From NCBI RefSeq assembly GCF_000017505.1, contig NC_009675.1:5150501-5214500 (forward strand): a stretch of DNA of 64,000 nt, given 5' to 3'. This DNA is from Anaeromyxobacter sp. Fw109-5 (GTDB lineage: Bacteria; Myxococcota; Myxococcia; Myxococcales; Anaeromyxobacteraceae). The notes under the pieces are model-generated. The model had not been told where the DNA came from. It worked only from the letters and a program-made list of their open reading frames with translations, and ran no database searches. Of this stretch, positions 7,448 to 16,254 are shown one piece after another; position 1 is the first letter of the stretch, and each line of letters starts with the position of its first letter. Both the position numbers and the translations under genes were made by a program.

Positions 7448-7625
7448 TCACGGAGACGTCGGCGGCGGTCCCTCGGTTCGTCCGACGCGATGAACGCCAA
7501 CGGGGGGAGAGAGGGCGTCGGCTCCCGCCGAACGTCTGCTGAAGACGACGCTACTTATGGCCCTCCCTGCGGCCCCGCGTCCGGACCTCGCCCGGACTCG
7601 GTACCAGCCGCCCTAACGCGGCCCT

Positions 7626-8903
7626 TCAGCGCAGCGCCCCCGGCCACCACCGCCACGTGCACGCGCCGGGCTCTCCGGCCGCCTCGTGCACGATGGTGCC
7701 GTCCGGACCGATCCAGGGCGAGCGTGGCGCGCGCCAGGGGAAGGGCGTGCACACCGCGGCGCCGGGGAGCTGGATGGTCCCGCAGGCGCTGCCGTCCGCC
7801 GCGACGAGCTCGAGCGATTGGGAGCAGGTGCCGTCGGCGGCGGGCTCGCTGCGGGCGAGCGCGTAGGCGCGGCCGCCGAGCACGCGGTGGAGCGCGGCCC
7901 CGTCGCGCGCCGCGAGCCACGCCGGGACCGGACCGCCGGCGAGCGCGCCCGCCTCGAAGCGGCGCACCCACGCGCCCGCGCCGTCCTGAAGGGCGAGGCT
8001 CCCGTCGAGGAGCGGGACGAGCGTGCCGGGCTCGGCGACGCCGGCGTCGAACGGCGGCCCCAGGGGCGCCCCGTCGGCGTCGAACCAGCGCGCGGCCACC
8101 GCGCCGGGCGCGCACGGCGTCACGCCCGACCAGAGCACGAGGACGCGACCCGCGCCGTCGGCGCCGATGGCGAGGCCGGCGGAGGAGCGGAGCACCGCCG
8201 CGTCCGCCTCGCGACGGGAGGACTCCACCGTCCAGAAGGCGCGCAGCGCACCGCTCGCGTCGAAGCGCGCCGCCCAGATCCCGCTCTCGCCCGCGGCGTC
8301 CCCGGGGCCGGACGAGACCACCAGCGCGCCGCCGCCGCCGTCGGGCGCGACCGCGTACGGCCCCTGGTAGCCGGCGCGCTGCTGGAGGAGCGCGAACCCG
8401 TCGGGCCAGGGATCGGCGGAGACCGGGGTCGTGCGGCCGTCGGCCGTGAACGTCGCGGCGCCGGAGGCGTGGCGATAGGCGAGGAACCCTGCCGACCCGC
8501 CGACCACTGCGCCCCCGCCGTAGAGCTTCGCCGGCTCCGCCGCGTACCAGGCCTGCGTGCCGTCCGCGTTCCAGACCGCGAAGGAGCCGGTGGCGTAGCT
8601 CGGTCCGTAGAGGAGCCCGGCCGCGACCGCGCCCGTGCCGTCCGCCGCGGCGACGGTGCAGGCTGCCCCCGCGCCGAACGCAGGCAGGCTGGCGGTGACC
8701 GCGGGCGGGAGCGCCGGGAGCGCGAGGTCCGCGCACGAGCCGCTCGCCGGAGACGGCGGTGGGAGCTCGGGACGCGTGGCGCAGGAGAGCCGCGTCACGT
8801 CCGTCTCCGCGACCTCGCCGAAGTCGCCGCCCGGGGCGTCCTTCGCGCCCGGGTTCCCGCACGCCATGAGCGCGGCCCCGACCACCAGCACGAGCACCCT
8901 CAT
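7626..8903 (-). CDS. Secreted lipoprotein, unknown function
   Basis: A 425-residue protein opens with the lipoprotein signal MRVLVLVVGAALMACG, where the lipobox Cys is residue 15. The mature part is rich in Gly and Ala, with repeated short 'DGTGA', 'ADGA', 'DGAGR' loops suggesting a beta-propeller-like or otherwise repetitive beta structure. Several Cys residues could form disulfides outside the cytoplasm. I do not recognise a family. The ATG at 8903 is preceded by a GGAGGA site; the frame is open upstream to 8999 but the signal peptide fixes the start. It diverges from the sulfate-binding-protein gene. Confidence 0.7.
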   Translation of the reverse strand: MRVLVLVVGAALMACGNPGAKDAPGGDFGEVAETDVTRLSCATRPELPPPSPASGSCADLALPALPPAVTASLPAFGAGAACTVAAADGTGAVAAGLLYGPSYATGSFAVWNADGTQAWYAAEPAKLYGGGAVVGGSAGFLAYRHASGAATFTADGRTTPVSADPWPDGFALLQQRAGYQGPYAVAPDGGGGALVVSSGPGDAAGESGIWAARFDASGALRAFWTVESSRREADAAVLRSSAGLAIGADGAGRVLVLWSGVTPCAPGAVAARWFDADGAPLGPPFDAGVAEPGTLVPLLDGSLALQDGAGAWVRRFEAGALAGGPVPAWLAARDGAALHRVLGGRAYALARSEPAADGTCSQSLELVAADGSACGTIQLPGAAVCTPFPWRAPRSPWIGPDGTIVHEAAGEPGACTWRWWPGALR

Positions 8904-9034
8904 CCGTCCTCCGGCGCGTAACCTACGTGCGGTGGGTCGGCCAGGCGACGCCCGTCCGGCGCCTCCCTCGGGAGGCTGGACGCCCCGCGCGGCACCCACC
9001 CGCGCGCCCGTCTCGCTCCCGAACCGCCGTCCGC

Positions 9035-9064
9035 TTGACCGGACGATCCGCCGTTATCTAGGAT
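9035..9064 (+). promoter_or_regulatory. Promoter of the sulfate-binding protein gene
   Basis: TTGACC (9035-9040) and TAGGAT (9059-9064) are separated by 18 bases, a good sigma70-type match. Transcription would start near 9071, inside the palindrome at 9066-9079. Confidence 0.5.
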
Positions 9065-9065
9065 G

Positions 9066-9079
9066 TCCGTTATAACGGA
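9066..9079. promoter_or_regulatory. Perfect 14-bp palindrome TCCGTTATAACGGA, putative sulfur operator
   Basis: The sequence TCCGTTATAACGGA is a perfect inverted repeat placed directly downstream of the -10 box and over the predicted start site, as expected for a repressor operator. A near copy (13 of 14 positions) lies before the sulfite/nitrite reductase gene at 38818-38831. An extra half-site-like CCGTTAT is at 9051-9057. The binding protein is unknown; an Rrf2-type (CymR-like) regulator is one possibility. Confidence 0.6.
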
Positions 9080-9115
9080 TGCTCGGCCGCTTGGGCCGGC
9101 AGGAGAGGACACGTC

Positions 9116-10144
9116 ATGAAGGCAAGCCGGTGGAAGGTCCTTGGGCTCGCGGCGCTGGTGGCCGTCGCATTCGCGGGCGGCGGCGAGACGGCGCGGGCGG
9201 TGGAGGGAGGCGAGGCGAAGCTGCTCAACGTGTCGTACGACCCCACGCGCGAGCTCTACGACGACGTCAACCAGGCGTTCGCGGCGCGCTGGAAGGCGAA
9301 GACCGGTCAGGCCGTCACCGTGCGGCAGTCCCACGGGGGCTCCGGCAAGCAGGCGCGGGCGGTGATCGACGGGCTCGAGGCGGACGTGGTCACGCTCGCC
9401 CTCGCCTACGACGTGGACGCGATCGCCGCGCGCGGGCTGCTCCCCGCCGACTGGCAGAAGCGGCTGCCGGAGCGCGCGGCGCCGTACACCTCGACCATCG
9501 TGTTCCTCGTGCGCAAGGGGAACCCCAAGGGCCTGCGCGACTGGGACGACCTCGTGAAACCCGGGGTCCAGGTCATCACCCCCAACCCGAAGACGTCCGG
9601 CGGCGCGCGCTGGAACTACCTCGCGGCCTGGGCGCACGCCCTCGAGAAGGGCGGCGGCGACGAGGCCAAGGCGCGCGAGTTCGTGACGGCCCTGTTCCGG
9701 AACGTCCCGGTGCTCGACTCCGGCGCTCGGGGCTCCACGACCACCTTCGTCGAGCGCGGCCTCGGCGACGTCCTGCTCGCCTGGGAGAACGAGGCGTTCC
9801 TGGCGATCGAGCAGCTCGGCAAGGGTCGGTTCGAGATCGTCGCGCCGCGCACCAGCATCCTCGCGGAGCCGCCCGTGGCGGTGGTCGAGAAGAACGCGGA
9901 CCGGCACGGCACGCGCGCCCTCGCCCAGGCGTACCTCGAGTTCCTCTACACGCCGGAGGGCCAGGAGCTCGTCGCGAAGCACTTCTACCGCCCGCGCGAC
10001 CGCGCCGTCGCGGCCCGCCACGCCGGCCGCTTCCCCGCCATGCGCCTCGTGACGATCGACGCGTTCGGCGGCTGGCAGAAGGCGCAGGCCGCCCACTTCG
10101 CGGACGGCGGCGTCTTCGACCAGATCTACGCGCCCGGCCGCTGA
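9116..10144 (+). CDS. Periplasmic sulfate-binding protein of an ABC importer
   Basis: A 342-residue Sbp/CysP-type protein with a signal peptide of about 28 residues. Family marks are '[17 protein letters not shown]', '[34 protein letters not shown]', '[18 protein letters not shown]' and the C-terminal '[24 protein letters not shown]'. The Ser-Gly-rich QSHGGSG segment helps bind the oxyanion. AGGAGAG precedes the ATG at 9116. No permease or ATPase genes (cysT, cysW, cysA) are adjacent, so the partner transporter must be encoded elsewhere. An outer-membrane porin gene follows after 27 bases, suggesting co-transcription. Control by the palindrome at 9066 is inferred. Confidence 0.9.
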   Translation: MKASRWKVLGLAALVAVAFAGGGETARAVEGGEAKLLNVSYDPTRELYDDVNQAFAARWKAKTGQAVTVRQSHGGSGKQARAVIDGLEADVVTLALAYDVDAIAARGLLPADWQKRLPERAAPYTSTIVFLVRKGNPKGLRDWDDLVKPGVQVITPNPKTSGGARWNYLAAWAHALEKGGGDEAKAREFVTALFRNVPVLDSGARGSTTTFVERGLGDVLLAWENEAFLAIEQLGKGRFEIVAPRTSILAEPPVAVVEKNADRHGTRALAQAYLEFLYTPEGQELVAKHFYRPRDRAVAARHAGRFPAMRLVTIDAFGGWQKAQAAHFADGGVFDQIYAPGR

Positions 10145-10171
10145 GCGCGCTCGCTTCTCCAGGAGACGATC

Positions 10172-11329
10172 ATGACCCTTCGCCCCTCGATCGCCGTTCT
10201 CGCCGCCCTGCTCGCCGCCGCCCCCGCGGCGGCCCAGGATCGCCCGACCGTCGCGGTTCCCCAGGATCCCCCCGCACCGTCGGTGGTCCAGGCTCCAACC
10301 GGCGCCGCCGCGGCGCAGGACCGCCACCTCCCCACGTTCTACGGGGTCCTCAACGTCCAGGCCTCCCGCCTCGACGCCCCGGCCGCCGGCGCGAACACCT
10401 CCACCGTCGAGCTCCGGCGCGCCCGCTTCGGCGTGCGCGGAGAGGTGACCTCGCACGTCGGCTACTCGCTGCTCTTCGAGGCCGCCGACGTGGCCGTGAA
10501 GGACGCTTACGTCGCGCTGAAGAAGCTCCCTTGGCTCCCCGGCGTCGAGCTGCGCGCCGGGCAGTGGAAGACGCCCTTCGGCTACGAGCAGCCGGAGAGC
10601 GACACGAAGCTGCTGTGGGTGACGAGCTCGTACGTCGTCGCCTCGCTGGCGCGCTCGACCACCACCTCGAGCCTCACCGCCAGCGGCGACGCGCGAGACC
10701 TCGGGCTCGGCGTCAACGGTAAGTGGAGGGTCGCTGGCGGGGTCGGCGCGGAGCTCGCCGCGACCGTGGCGAACGGCGCGGGGCCGAGCCGGCGCGACGA
10801 CCTCGACCAGAAGAACCTCTGGGCGCGCTCCGGCCTGTCGCTCGAGCTCGGCCGGACGACCGCGCGGGCCGGCGGCTCGTACGGCTACGGGCGCCAGCTC
10901 GCGGGCCTCGGCGCGAACGGGCGGTTCGACGGCCAGGACTCCGTCGACGACACCTCGTTCCGCTTCACGACGTACGGCGGCGACGTCACGCTCGACACCC
11001 CCTTCTTCTTCGCGGCGGCGGAGCTCATCCAGTCGGAGCGCGACGTCTTCGACGCCGCCACGGGCGCGCGCTCGGACGTGCTCGCGCGCGGCTGGTACGC
11101 CGGCCTGTACGGCAAGACGCCCTGGAACGTCGGCCCGGTGCTGCGCGCCGAGCGGTTCGATCGCAACCGCGCCACCGCGGGCGACGGGAACGAGCGCTAC
11201 ACGGTCGGCGCGTACGTGGACGTCCTGCCCATCAACGCCCGACTCATCGCGAACTTCGAGCGGGACGCGTCACAGGCGAACGTGCGGACCGGCGATCGGG
11301 CGATCCTCTTCGGCCAGGTGATCTTCTGA
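10172..11329 (+). CDS. Outer-membrane porin, OprO/OprP-like
   Basis: A 385-residue protein with a cleavable signal peptide (cut after about residue 21, AAAQ), a short Pro/Ala-rich linker and then alternating beta-strand sequence. 'ELRRARFGVRGEVTSHVGYSLLFEAADVAVKDAYVAL' and 'LRAGQWKTPFGYEQPESD' resemble phosphate-selective porin O/P. It ends in Phe, the usual C-terminal signal for outer-membrane insertion. It lies 27 bases after the sulfate-binding-protein gene and before a strong hairpin, so it probably supplies oxyanion entry for sulfate uptake. That specificity is inferred from context only. Confidence 0.82.
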   Translation: MTLRPSIAVLAALLAAAPAAAQDRPTVAVPQDPPAPSVVQAPTGAAAAQDRHLPTFYGVLNVQASRLDAPAAGANTSTVELRRARFGVRGEVTSHVGYSLLFEAADVAVKDAYVALKKLPWLPGVELRAGQWKTPFGYEQPESDTKLLWVTSSYVVASLARSTTTSSLTASGDARDLGLGVNGKWRVAGGVGAELAATVANGAGPSRRDDLDQKNLWARSGLSLELGRTTARAGGSYGYGRQLAGLGANGRFDGQDSVDDTSFRFTTYGGDVTLDTPFFFAAAELIQSERDVFDAATGARSDVLARGWYAGLYGKTPWNVGPVLRAERFDRNRATAGDGNERYTVGAYVDVLPINARLIANFERDASQANVRTGDRAILFGQVIF

Positions 11330-11351
11330 TCGTGGGGCGGGGGTGGACCCG

Positions 11352-11377
11352 GGCCCCGGCGCGCTCGCGCCGGGGCC
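11352..11377. terminator. Bidirectional GC-rich hairpin between convergent genes
   Basis: GGCCCCGGCGC (11352-11362) pairs perfectly with GCGCCGGGGCC (11367-11377) around the tetraloop GCTC. It sits between the porin and livF and touches the livF stop codon. There is no U-run, so it is a probable but unproven terminator for both directions. Confidence 0.55.
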
Positions 11378-12093
11378 TACTCGCCCAGGTACGCCCGCCG
11401 CACCTCGGGCGAGGCGAGCAGCTCCTTGCCGGTGCCGGTCATGGCGATCGCGCCGGTCTCGAGGACGTAGGCGCGGTGGGCGAGCTGGAGCGCCTTGTGG
11501 GCGTTCTGCTCGACGAGCAGGAGCGCCACGCCGCTCTCGTTCACCTCGCGCAGCACGGCGAAGATCTTCTCCACCACCTGCGGGGCGAGGCCGAGGGACG
11601 GCTCGTCGAGGAGCAGGAGCTTCGGGCGGCTCATGATCGCGCGGGCCACGGCCAGCATCTGCTGCTCGCCGCCGGAGAGCGTGCCCGCCACCTGCCCGCG
11701 CCGCTCGAGGAGGATGGGGAAGAGCGAGAAGGCGCGCTCCGCGTCCTTGGCGATGCCGTCGCGGTCGCGGCGCAGGTAGGCGCCGAGCTCCAGGTTCTCG
11801 CCCACCGTGAGGTTCAGGAAGATGCCGCGCCCCTCCGGCGCGTGGGCCATGCCGCGGGCGACGAGCTGGTGCGAGGCGAGCCGCGTCACGTCCTCGCCCA
11901 GGAAGCGCACCGCGCCGCGGGCCGGGCGCAGCATGCGCGAGATGGCGCGCAGGGTGGTGGTCTTGCCCGCGCCGTTCGCGCCGATGAGGGCGACCACCGC
12001 GCCCTCCGGCACCTCCAGCGAGACGCCGCGCAAGGCCTCGATGCCGCCGTAGCTCACGGCGAGGTCCCGCACCTCCAGGATCGCCCCGCTCAC
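11377..12093 (-). CDS. livF: Branched-chain amino-acid ABC transporter ATPase LivF
   Basis: A 238-residue cytoplasmic ATPase that energises uptake of leucine, isoleucine and valine or related solutes. Walker A is GANGAGKT near residues 38-45, the signature is LSGGEQQ and Walker B is LLLLDEPSLGL. The LivF-specific 'GMAHAPEGRGIFLNLTVGENLELGAY' loop distinguishes it from LivG. It is the last gene of livK-H-M-G-F and overlaps livG by four bases at its start. Confidence 0.93.
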   Translation of the reverse strand: MSGAILEVRDLAVSYGGIEALRGVSLEVPEGAVVALIGANGAGKTTTLRAISRMLRPARGAVRFLGEDVTRLASHQLVARGMAHAPEGRGIFLNLTVGENLELGAYLRRDRDGIAKDAERAFSLFPILLERRGQVAGTLSGGEQQMLAVARAIMSRPKLLLLDEPSLGLAPQVVEKIFAVLREVNESGVALLLVEQNAHKALQLAHRAYVLETGAIAMTGTGKELLASPEVRRAYLGE

Positions 12094-12905
12094 GGCTTCG
12101 CCTCCGCGGGCACCGCGATGTGCTTCTCCTCGAGGTACGCGTCGCCGAGGTACGCCTCGATGACCTTCGGGTTCCGGCGGATCTGCTCGGGTGGGCCCTC
12201 CGCGATGGTGACGCCGTGGTCGAGGACGAGGACCCGCTCCGAGACCCCCATCACGAGCCGCATGTCGTGCTCGATGACGAGCACCGCGATGCCGAAGCGA
12301 TCGCGGATGGAGCGGATGAGCTGCATGAGGCCGGTCTTCTCCGCGGCGTTCATCCCGGCCGCGGGCTCGTCGAGGCAGAGCACCTTCGGGCCGGTGGCCA
12401 GCGCGCGGGCGATCTCGAGCCGGCGCTGCTCGCCGTAGGGCAGGTTGCGCGCCACCTCGTCGCGCCGGTGCGCGAGCCCCATCACCGCGAGGTACTCCTC
12501 CGCCCGCGCGAGGATGCGGCCCTCCTCCAGGCGGTGCGAGCCGGTGAGGAACAGCGCGTCGAAGAAGCCGGCCTGGGCGGTGGCGTGGCAGGCGACGCGC
12601 ACGTTGTCGAGGGCGGTGAGCTCCCGGAAGAGCCGGATGTTCTGGAAGGTGCGGGCGACGCCCAGGGCGCAGATCGCGTGCGGGCGCTTCCCGTTCACGC
12701 GCACGCCGCCGACGCGCACCTCCCCCTCGCTCGGCGCGTACACGCCGGTGATGGCGTTGAAGGCGGTGGTCTTGCCCGCGCCGTTCGGCCCGATGAGCCC
12801 GACGAGCTCGCCCGGGGCCATGGCCAGGTTGAAGTCGGAGAGCGCCTTGAGCCCCCCGAAGCGCATGGTGACCCTCACCGCCTCGAGCGGGTTCGCGGCG
12901 GTCAC
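12090..12905 (-). CDS. livG: Branched-chain amino-acid ABC transporter ATPase LivG
   Basis: A 271-residue ATPase, partner of LivF under the LivH/LivM permeases. It shows GPNGAGKTTAFNAITGVY (Walker A), the LivG-type 'GVARTFQNIRLFRELTALDNVRVA' region, 'LPYGEQRRLEIARAL' as signature and 'LCLDEPAAGMN' as Walker B. The GTG start at 12905 is chosen because GGAGG lies 6 bases upstream and the GTG overlaps the livM stop in a GTGA. The open frame continues upstream without homology. Confidence 0.92.
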   Translation of the reverse strand: MTAANPLEAVRVTMRFGGLKALSDFNLAMAPGELVGLIGPNGAGKTTAFNAITGVYAPSEGEVRVGGVRVNGKRPHAICALGVARTFQNIRLFRELTALDNVRVACHATAQAGFFDALFLTGSHRLEEGRILARAEEYLAVMGLAHRRDEVARNLPYGEQRRLEIARALATGPKVLCLDEPAAGMNAAEKTGLMQLIRSIRDRFGIAVLVIEHDMRLVMGVSERVLVLDHGVTIAEGPPEQIRRNPKVIEAYLGDAYLEEKHIAVPAEAKP

Positions 12906-13981
12906 GCGGTGCCTCCTGGCTCGCCGCGATCGTCGCGCGTCTCGGTCGGCGCGGCCCCTTGCGTGCCCGCGAGGGCCCCGCGGAACGGCTTCGGCCGCGG
13001 CAGGCGCCGGAAGAGCGGCAGGTCCCACAGCTCGCGCGTGCCGAAGATGCCCTGCGGGCGGAGCAGCATGAGCACGATGAGGAGGAGCGCGTAGCCCACC
13101 ATGCGGTACTGCTGGATGTCGCGCAGCCGCTCGAGGAGCCAGGTGAGCACCGCCGCCGAGAGGATGGAGCCGGTCACCGAGCCGAGCCCCCCGAGCACCA
13201 CGAAGGCGACCACCTCGATCGAGCGGATGAAGGTGAAGCTCCGCGGCGTGGCGAGCTGGAGCACGTGCACGATGAGGCCGCCCGCGAGCCCCGCGTAGGC
13301 GGCGGCGATGACGAAGGCCCGCACCTTGTAGCCGGTGGTGTCGACGCCCATGGCCTCGGCCGCGACCTCGTCCTCGCGGATGGCGAAGAGCGCCCGGCCC
13401 TGCGAGGAGAGCGCGAGGCGGCGCGCCATCACCACCGTCGCGATGACGCCCGCGCCCACCCAGGTGAGGTTGGTGAGCCGGGGCAGGCCGGAGAGGCCGG
13501 TGGCCTGACCGAGGAACCGCATGTTCTCGATGACGGAGCGGATGATCTCGCCGAACCCCAGCGTCACGATGGCGAGGTAGTCGCCGCGCAGGCGCAGCGA
13601 CGGCATCCCGACGAGGACGCCCGCGATCGCGGCGGTGAGCATCCCCGCCGAGAGCGCGAGGGCGAAGAAGACCTGGTCGGAGAGCCAGCCGGGCAGGAAC
13701 GCCAGCTGCACGTCCGAGAGCGCGAGGGTGATCTTCGCGGCGGTGTACGCCCCCACGGCCATGAAGCCGGCGTGGCCCAGCGAGAACTGGCCGGTGAAGC
13801 CGTTCACGACGTTGAGCGAGACCGCCAGGATCACGTTCACGCCGATGGAGATGAGGAGGAAGCTCAGGTCGTCGCGCCCCTGGGCGGCGAGGAACGCCTG
13901 GAGCGCGAACACGATGGGCAGCCCGACGAGGAACGGGGCCACCGAGCGCAGGAAGGCGCGCAGCCGGGGGATGCCCGCCAT
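12902..13981 (-). CDS. livM: Branched-chain amino-acid ABC permease LivM
   Basis: A 359-residue inner-membrane permease with about ten hydrophobic segments. Family marks are 'LSLNVVNGFTGQFSLGHAGFMAVGAY', 'YLAIVTLGFGEIIRSV' and 'GGLGSVTGSILSAAVLTWLLERLR'. It pairs with LivH to form the channel. It begins one base from the LivH stop and overlaps livG by four bases, so translation is probably coupled. The C-terminal 30 residues are a charged, Gly/Pro-rich cytoplasmic tail. Confidence 0.92.
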   Translation of the reverse strand: MAGIPRLRAFLRSVAPFLVGLPIVFALQAFLAAQGRDDLSFLLISIGVNVILAVSLNVVNGFTGQFSLGHAGFMAVGAYTAAKITLALSDVQLAFLPGWLSDQVFFALALSAGMLTAAIAGVLVGMPSLRLRGDYLAIVTLGFGEIIRSVIENMRFLGQATGLSGLPRLTNLTWVGAGVIATVVMARRLALSSQGRALFAIREDEVAAEAMGVDTTGYKVRAFVIAAAYAGLAGGLIVHVLQLATPRSFTFIRSIEVVAFVVLGGLGSVTGSILSAAVLTWLLERLRDIQQYRMVGYALLLIVLMLLRPQGIFGTRELWDLPLFRRLPRPKPFRGALAGTQGAAPTETRDDRGEPGGTA

Positions 13982-14910
13982 CAGACCTTCTCCACGCGCG
14001 CCCGTCCGAAGATCCCCTCGGGCCGGAGGAGCAGCACGAGGATGAGGACCGCGAAGGCGATGGCGTCGCGGTACGAGGACGAGGTGTAGCCGGAGACGAA
14101 CTCCTCGGCGAGGCCGAGGACGAGCCCGCCGACCATCGCCCCGGGCACGCTGCCGATCCCGCCCAGCACCGCCGCCACGAAGGCCTTGAGCCCGGGCATG
14201 AGGCCGAAGAGCGGATCGATGCGCGGCCGCGGCACCGCGTTCAGGATCCCCGCCGCCGCGGCGAGCGCGCTGCCGAGCGCGAACGTCCAGGCGATGACCC
14301 GGTTCACCGGGATGCCCATGAGCCCGGCCACCTGCGGGTCGAACGAGACGGCGCGCATGGCCGTGCCGAACCGCGTCCGGTACACGATGAACTGCAGGGC
14401 GAGCATGAGCCCCACCGCCACGAGGAGCCCGATGACGTCGTAGTTGGAGATCGCCACCCCGGCGAGCTCGATCTCGCTCCGCTCCACGAGCGCCGGGAAG
14501 AAGCGCGGCGTCGGCCCGGGCGGGAACTCGATGGGCAGGAACCCGAAGGGCTGCAGCTGGAAGCCGTACTCGAGGAGGAAGGAGACGCCGATGGCGGTGA
14601 TGAGCGAGGTGAGCCGCGCGCGGTGCCGCAGCGGCCGGTAGGCGAGCCGCTCGATGACCACGCCGAGCAGCGCGCAGATCGCCATCGCGCCCAGGGTCAC
14701 GAACACCGCCTTCATGAGCGTCGGCTCGTCGCCGACGTCGAGGGCGTTGCCGAGGTAGTAGCCGGCGAAGGCGCCCACCATGTAGACGTCGCCGTGGGCG
14801 AAGTTGATGAGCTTCAGCACCCCGTACACCATCGTGTAGCCCAGCGCGATGAGGGCGTAGATGGTTCCGAGCGAGAGGCCGTTGACGAGGTGCTGGAGGA
14901 GCTCGGTCAC
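13981..14910 (-). CDS. livH: Branched-chain amino-acid ABC permease LivH
   Basis: A 309-residue inner-membrane permease. 'LVNGLSLGTIYALIALGYTMVYGVLKLINFAHGDVYMVGAF' at the N-terminus is diagnostic of LivH, and 'KAFVAAVLGGIGSVPGAMVGGLVLG' is the conserved cytoplasmic loop region. The GTG at 14910 is the start; the frame is open far upstream only because of the antisense of livK and other genes in this GC-rich DNA. It lies 17 bases after livK. Its stop overlaps the first base of livM. Confidence 0.92.
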   Translation of the reverse strand: MTELLQHLVNGLSLGTIYALIALGYTMVYGVLKLINFAHGDVYMVGAFAGYYLGNALDVGDEPTLMKAVFVTLGAMAICALLGVVIERLAYRPLRHRARLTSLITAIGVSFLLEYGFQLQPFGFLPIEFPPGPTPRFFPALVERSEIELAGVAISNYDVIGLLVAVGLMLALQFIVYRTRFGTAMRAVSFDPQVAGLMGIPVNRVIAWTFALGSALAAAAGILNAVPRPRIDPLFGLMPGLKAFVAAVLGGIGSVPGAMVGGLVLGLAEEFVSGYTSSSYRDAIAFAVLILVLLLRPEGIFGRARVEKV

Positions 14911-14927
14911 GCGGAGCTCGGGCGGCG

Positions 14928-16136
14928 CTACTTCGCCGCCTGCTTCTCGTCGGGCGCGATGGTCGCCACGTAGTGGCCGGCGCCGTTCTCGATCTTGAGC
15001 ACCACCGCCGGCTTCACCGCGTTGTGGTCGGCGTCGATGCTGATGATCCCGGTGACGCCCGGGTAGTCCCTCGTCGCCTCGAGCGCCAGGCGGATGGCGT
15101 CGCCGGAGAGGTCCTTCGCGCGGCCCATGGCGTCCGCGGCGATGCGCGCGGCGTCGTACCCCTGCGCCGCGAGGCCGTCGGGCACCTGCCCGTAGCGCTC
15201 CTTGTAGCTCTTGACGAACTCCTGGATGCGCGGCGACGGGTCCTCGTGCGAGTAGTGGTTCGAGAAGTAGGAGCCCTCGAGGGCCTTGCCGCCGATCTCG
15301 TAGAGCTTCGCCGAGTCCCACCCGTCGCCGCCCATGAGCGGCGCCTTGATGCCGAGCTCGCGCGCCTGGCGCGCGATGAGCGCCACGTCGGTGTAGTAGC
15401 CGGGGACGTAGATCGCCTGCGGGGCGCGGGCCTTGAGGGCGGTGAGCTGGGCCTTGAAGTCCTGGTCGCCCGCCTTGTAGCTCTCGTCGTCCACGATCTT
15501 CCCGCCGAGCTCCTCGAACTTGGCGAGGAAGTAGTCGGCGAGCCCCACCGAGTAGTCGTTCCCCACGTCGCGCAGCACGGCCACCCGGTCGAGCTTGAGC
15601 TGCTCGCGCGCGAACTTGGCCATCACCGTCCCCTGGAACGGGTCGATGAAGCAGACGCGGAAGACGTACTTGCGGGTGCGCGCGCCGTCCTTCGTGACCT
15701 TGGGGTTCGTGGAGGAGGGCGAGATCATGGGCGTGCCGTTCGCGTCGGCGATGGGCGCCATCGCGAGCGAGCGCGTCGAGGCCACCTCGCCCAGCAGCAC
15801 GGTGACGCGATCCTGCACCACGAGGCGGGTCGCGGCCTGCGCGGACTCCTCGGGCTTGCCCTGGTTGTCGTACGTCTTCACCTCGATCTTCTTGCCCTGC
15901 ACGCCGCCCTTGGCGTTCACCTCGTCCACCGCGAGGCGAATGCCCTTGTCGGTCGAGTCGCCGAAGGTGGCCTCGGAGCCGGTGAGCGAGGCGACGTGGC
16001 CGAAGACGATCCGCTCGGCGGCCGCGGCGCCGCCCCGGCCGGCCTGCGCGGCGGGCTCGGCGGTCTGCTTCTTCTCGCACGCGACGAGCGGCGCGAGGGC
16101 GACGGCGAGGACGAGGAGCGCACGGGGGGAGCGCAT
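14928..16136 (-). CDS. livK: Branched-chain amino-acid ABC substrate-binding lipoprotein
   Basis: A 402-residue periplasmic-binding protein of the LivJ/LivK class. The N-terminus is a lipoprotein signal ending in LVAC (Cys20), so it is tethered to a membrane. The mature protein begins with 'IVFGHVASLTGSEATFGDSTDKGIRLAVDEVNAKGGV' and continues with 'LLGEVASTRSLAMAPIADANGTPMISPSSTNPKVT', both standard for the family. ATG at 16136 follows CCGGAGG. It is the first gene of the liv operon and probably sets its specificity; amino acids are the usual ligands, but amides or aromatic compounds are possible. Confidence 0.92.
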   Translation of the reverse strand: MRSPRALLVLAVALAPLVACEKKQTAEPAAQAGRGGAAAAERIVFGHVASLTGSEATFGDSTDKGIRLAVDEVNAKGGVQGKKIEVKTYDNQGKPEESAQAATRLVVQDRVTVLLGEVASTRSLAMAPIADANGTPMISPSSTNPKVTKDGARTRKYVFRVCFIDPFQGTVMAKFAREQLKLDRVAVLRDVGNDYSVGLADYFLAKFEELGGKIVDDESYKAGDQDFKAQLTALKARAPQAIYVPGYYTDVALIARQARELGIKAPLMGGDGWDSAKLYEIGGKALEGSYFSNHYSHEDPSPRIQEFVKSYKERYGQVPDGLAAQGYDAARIAADAMGRAKDLSGDAIRLALEATRDYPGVTGIISIDADHNAVKPAVVLKIENGAGHYVATIAPDEKQAAK

Positions 16137-16175
16137 CGGGGCCTCCGGGATCGCGGGGTCGAGGTTTCGATTGAG

Positions 16176-16205
16176 TTAACACGCTGGTAGGGCCTGCGGC
16201 CACAA
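16176..16205 (-). promoter_or_regulatory. Candidate promoter for the liv operon
   Basis: On the minus strand TTGTGG (16205-16200) and TGTTAA (16181-16176) are 18 bases apart, in the only AT-richer patch of the gap between livK and the divergent response-regulator gene. The match is moderate. Confidence 0.35.
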
Positions 16206-16254
16206 ATGCGCACGCGTTGATCGCACGCCCCCCCGCCGGTATCGTGCCCGGACC

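Noticed and set aside
8906-8999. Upstream extension of the lipoprotein gene
   Set aside because: The lipoprotein signal peptide begins at the ATG at 8903 with a good ribosome-binding site; the extra residues are Arg/Gly/Pro-rich noise.
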